A stretch of 64,000 bases of DNA from Thermohahella caldifontis (GTDB lineage: Bacteria; Pseudomonadota; Gammaproteobacteria; Pseudomonadales; Oleiphilaceae). The position numbers were made by a program, and so were the translations under genes. Positions within the stretch are counted from its first letter, which is position 1. Each line of letters opens with the position of its first letter. Under the pieces are notes generated by a model, which was not told where the DNA came from, ran no database searches, and saw nothing but the letters and a program-made list of their open reading frames with translations. The stretch is taken from the NCBI RefSeq assembly GCF_041153465.1, contig NZ_CP154858.1, forward strand, positions 1,178,001 to 1,242,000, read 5' to 3'. This document shows positions 60,783-64,000 of this stretch, piece by piece.

Positions 60783-60994
60783 ATGCACAATCTGGAACAA
60801 ATCGTTGCCGACCTTCAGGCACGACTGGCGTTTCTGGATGATACGGTCGAACAGCTGTCCGATACCGTTTACCGGCAGAGTCAGGAAATCGAGCGCCAGA
60901 GACGACGTGTCGAACTTCTGGAAAACAAGCTCAAGGCACAGGCCGAGCCCCTCATCCGCAAGACCGATGAGGAGCCCCCGCCCCCCATTACTGA
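60783..60994 (+). CDS. slyX: SlyX protein, with a single-base frameshift before the last codons
   Basis: Small coiled-coil protein of unknown role, named from an E. coli gene beside slyD. Residues 1-55 are the typical Gln/Glu/Leu coil (DLQARLAFLDDTVEQLSD, RRRVELLENKLKA). The family ends PPHY. As written, frame is lost at a C6 run (60981-60986) and would continue as an unrelated Pro-rich tail to 61445. Adding one C gives EEPPPPHY and a stop at 60992-60994, 70 residues in all (E. coli 72). The end then overlaps tssH by 7 bp. Confidence 0.88.
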
Positions 60995-63476
60995 GCCGGT
61001 GCTGCCTCGGAATGGACCTCATCCCGTGCAAGGCCGGCCGTTCCCCACCCCAGCACGACAGTCTCCGGGTGAGACTCCAGTATCGCATCCGACACCCGTG
61101 GCACCCAATGGCGCTCCACGAGACGGTGAAGATAGCGCACCCCCATGGGTGACGACACCAGATCCCCGGCAAGCGCCGACACCGCCGGTTCCGCCAGCTC
61201 CAGCCGGATACCGTGCCGCATGGCCTGCTCCGCCAAGGACTCAAAGCGACGCTGAACCAGCGTTGCGGCCATCGTCAGGGAAAGCGGCCGGAAGGGAATC
61301 ACGTCCATGCGCCCCAGCAATGCAGGAGGCAGCACCCGGACAAGCTGAGGCCAGATGCGTTCGGTCACCTCATCCGGGCTCATTTCCGGAGACTGCTGCC
61401 ACAGTGACTGGATCGCATCCGCAGCCAGATTGGCCGTCAGAATGACAATGGTATTGCGGAAATCCGTGGGCCGGCCTTCACCATCATTCAGGAAACCGCT
61501 GTCGAACACCTGATAGAACAGGCTGTGCACGTCCCGGTGTGCCTTTTCCACCTCGTCCAGCAGTACCACTGACCAGGGATTCTTGCGGACCGCTTCGGTC
61601 AGCACACCGCCCTCACCATATCCGACGTAGCCCGGGGAGAGCCGATCAGGCGGGATACGCTGTGCGACTCCTGATATTCGCTCATGTTGATACGCACCAG
61701 CGCCCGGTCATGACCGCAGATCTCCTGCGCCAACAGTCGCGCCAGTTCGGTCTTTCCCACCCCCGAAGGACCGGTGAAGAGAAAGACACCTTGTGGCTGG
61801 CGCGCGTCAGTGAGGCCGGCTGCACTGGCCTGAAGCCGGCGAAATACCCGTTCAATGGCATGATCCTGGCCGATGAGCCGGTCTCTCAACCGCGCCGGCG
61901 CATGCTGGATGGCCTCATTCCGTGCACTGAGAATCCGTTCACGGGGGATGCCGGTCCAGCCCGCAATCACATCCGCCACATCGGCTGCGGTGACCACCAG
62001 CGAATCAGACCGGTCATCCCGGAAACCCTGTCCTGCGTCACCCTTGTCAAGGGTATCCAACCTCTCTTCAAGCTGACGGAGCTCCGCCTCGCACGCAGTC
62101 AGCGTCTCTGCCACATCAAAACCGCGTTCCGACTCCGCCCGCAGGCCTTCAAGCTGCTGCACCAGGTGAGTCCTGGTACTGGCCAGCACCATGTCGTCAA
62201 CAGGCTGCACATGGGCGCGGAGGTAGACGCGCACGCACGCCGTATCCAGCACATCCAGCGCCTTGTCCGGCAGCATTCGGTCGGCCATGAAACGATGACT
62301 GGCCGAAACCGCCACGCACACGGCCTCGTCCCGGATCAGCACACCGTGCCGGGCCTCCAGTGCGGGACGGACGTGCCGCAGCACATGCTCTGCCTGATCC
62401 GGAGCCAACTCCTGAACCGTGACGGGCTGAAAACGGCGCACCATGGCCGGATCCTTTTCGAAATACTTCTTGTATTCCCGCCAGGTGGTTGCCGCAATGA
62501 CCTTGATTTCGCCTCGGGCAAGTGCGGGTTTGAGAAGATTGGCCAGGTCATCTCCACCCTGACCATCTGCCGCCAGCAGGGTGTGGGCCTCATCGATGAA
62601 CAACAGGGCCTGGCCGGCCAGGACCTTCAGCGCGTCGAGAATGGTCTTGACCCGGCGTTCCAGCTCTCCCCGGACACTGGCCCCGGCCTTGAGCGCCCCC
62701 AGGTCCAGTGCGTAGACCTCCACCCCTATCAGCGCGGGCGGCACACGCTCCTCATGAATCCACCAGGCAAGCCCTTCCACGAGCGCGGTCTTTCCGGTGC
62801 CCGCCTCGCCAAGAATCATCGGGTTGTTCTTCTTGCGCCGGCACAGGATGTCGATGAGCTGGGCGATTTCCTTTTCGCGACACATGACCGGATCAAGGCG
62901 CCCTTCGGCCACATCCTGGCAGAGATTCTGGCAAAACTGAGCCAAGGCATCGCGTGCGGCGTCGTTTCCCCCTTCTGTCCCGGACATCTCCGGTCCGAGG
63001 GCGGTGGTATCAGGCTGGCGGAAAGCTGCAGTGGTCACACCGGCTTCTGCGCAGGCCGCCCGATACAACGCGCTCCGTTTCGCGCCTGCCAGGGCCTGCT
63101 GCAAACGGGCATCTTCCACCAGCGCCTCGGGATGAGCGGCCAAGCTGTACAGCAGTGCAGCAGGACTCACCCGTTCACCCTCAAACTCGGTTCGCGTGTA
63201 TTCCGACGCGATGCGCAGCCACTTGAGAAAGCGAACGGACAATACGGGCGTGACGCCCCGGGATCCCGGCTCACCCGCTGCCTTCACCGGCAAGCGCCAG
63301 TAGAACCCGCTGTCGGCCGCCAGCTCCTGAACCACCACGGATTCATCCAGTGCCGCCGCGACAAAGTGCTCCGGGCTGAGCGCCTCCTCACAACGCTGCA
63401 TGCACAGTCGCGCTGCGCTCTCCATGATGCGCAGCGATTCCGTGTCCAGCTGCTGCATGGCCGTATCAATACTCAT
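60988..63476 (-). pseudogene. tssH: Type VI secretion ATPase TssH (ClpV), one frameshift
   Basis: AAA+ disassembly motor that recycles the contracted TssBC sheath. The N-terminal domain starts MQQLDTESLRIMESAARLC. Walker A1 is GEAGTGKT (223-230) with Walker B LFIDEAH, and the second module starts GPSGVGKTELA. After RLIGSP the frame breaks at a four-base C run (61634-61637 on the minus strand). One added C restores SPPGYVGYGEGGVLTEAVR, the invariant ClpB/ClpV sequence, and the frame then runs to the stop at 60988, about 830 residues. The gene overlaps tssG by 11 bp. Confidence 0.92.
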
Positions 63477-64000
63477 GTTCTACTCCTTGAAAAATGACTG
63501 TCAGACTGTAATGCCGTTGTGAGAAACGGTTGCGCTCACCCAATACGGCCCCCTGCCCGAGCCGGGTTTGCCCCAGCGCACCGGCAGACACCGAACCGGC
63601 CTCCAGCGCCACAACCAGTACCACCTGAAGCGGGCGCCCGGCCGCCAGTCCGGCCAGCTCACGGAGCTGAGCGTGACGCAGTCCGCCCGGAGCCAGTGAC
63701 CGGGCCTCATCCGGATGGCTGCACCGCACGGTCAGACGGATACGGTTGGCATCATTGCGAACCCGCTGTCCCAGGACGTGGTGACCACCCAGTTCAAGGT
63801 TGCGTCCCAGCCGGCCACACAGGGTGTCCGGCAAACGCATGTGACCCGGATCATTCTCCAGCACTTGTACGGGCTGCCCGAGCAACTGAGAGATCGCCAT
63901 GCGAAAACCTTCTGCGCTGCCTGGCTGGCTGCGGGCACAGGTCAGGTTGAACGGGCGGCCCCGCACCAAGGCACGGCGTAGCGGGGCCGATAGCTGATCC
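63466..64000 (-). CDS. tssG: Type VI secretion baseplate subunit TssG, C-terminal part
   Basis: Wedge component of the type VI baseplate together with TssF and TssK. The frame is open through the right edge; at least 177 residues of the C-terminus are visible. They include the SAEGFRMAISQLLGQPVQV stretch after the central region and the family ending LGQTRLGQGAVLGERNRF. Upstream genes (tssF, tssE and others) are expected beyond the window. tssG-tssH overlap suggests coupled translation. Confidence 0.87.
   Translation of the reverse strand, partial: DQLSAPLRRALVRGRPFNLTCARSQPGSAEGFRMAISQLLGQPVQVLENDPGHMRLPDTLCGRLGRNLELGGHHVLGQRVRNDANRIRLTVRCSHPDEARSLAPGGLRHAQLRELAGLAAGRPLQVVLVVALEAGSVSAGALGQTRLGQGAVLGERNRFSQRHYSLTVIFQGVEHEY

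Noticed and set aside
60995..61445. Extension of slyX into a 220-residue Pro-rich protein
   Set aside because: It is antisense to tssH, has no family similarity after EEPPPP, and disappears if one C is restored.

Overview
This window is ordinary core chromosome from a gammaproteobacterium of about 58 percent G+C. Gene content and order resemble the Pseudomonadales/Oceanospirillales side of the class (Pseudomonas, Marinobacter or Alcanivorax-like); I cannot name the genus. Supporting marks are a lipase with its Lif foldase, a 345-residue Pseudomonas-type DapD, a DUF6586-like gene beside lexA, a DNR-type Crp/Fnr regulator next to ubiT, and the rnhB-to-rpsB envelope block.

Layout. 1-3.6 kb: queA-tgt-yajC (minus) diverging from lexA. 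3.7-9.3 kb: a broken DUF1329 gene, htpG behind a clear heat-shock promoter, and a lipase/lipase-chaperone pair. 9.3-20 kb (minus): quinone oxidoreductase-like gene, tRNA-Val, moeA-moaB, carbonic anhydrase, UDP-sugar epimerase, outer membrane barrel, purC-bamC-dapA, purM-purN-DUF3108. 20-23.5 kb: a voltage-gated-type K+ channel and a Lon-like protease. 23.7-29.9 kb: PilZ protein behind a CRP-like site, mobA, moaE, a SirB2 protein, and the oxygen-independent ubiquinone genes ubiT, ubiU and ubiV with yhcC and a DNR-type regulator. An FNR/ANR-type box lies midway between the two divergent transcripts. 30-34.7 kb: recA (consensus SOS box), cinA, mutS, fdxA. 34.9-49.1 kb (minus): rnhB-lpxB-lpxA-fabZ-lpxD-skp-bamA-rseP-dxr-cdsA-uppS-frr-pyrH-tsf-rpsB. 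49.3-50.7 kb: a complete IS4-family element between rpsB and map. 50.8-58.8 kb (plus): map, glnD, the lysine/diaminopimelate genes dapC-yffB-dapD-dapE, and two small unknowns. 58.8-64 kb: a membrane-anchored cold-shock-domain protein, an ISNCY/IS1202-like element, slyX, and the end of a type VI secretion cluster (tssH, tssG).

The genes suggest a facultatively respiring bacterium with molybdenum cofactor synthesis, anaerobic ubiquinone synthesis and a probable NO/low-oxygen regulator, plus secreted lipase and type VI secretion.

The most consequential observation concerns sequence quality. Five reading-frame breaks (two in the DUF1329 gene, one each in ubiU, tssH and slyX) are all repaired by adding a single base to a run of C or G, and each repair restores a family-diagnostic sequence. 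This looks like systematic homopolymer under-calling, though real mutation is not excluded. I found no undescribed multi-gene system. The better leads are the bidirectional anaerobic promoter, the CRP-PilZ promoter, the IS4 insertion at the rpsB promoter, the transposase start held in a hairpin, and the membrane/cold-shock fusion.
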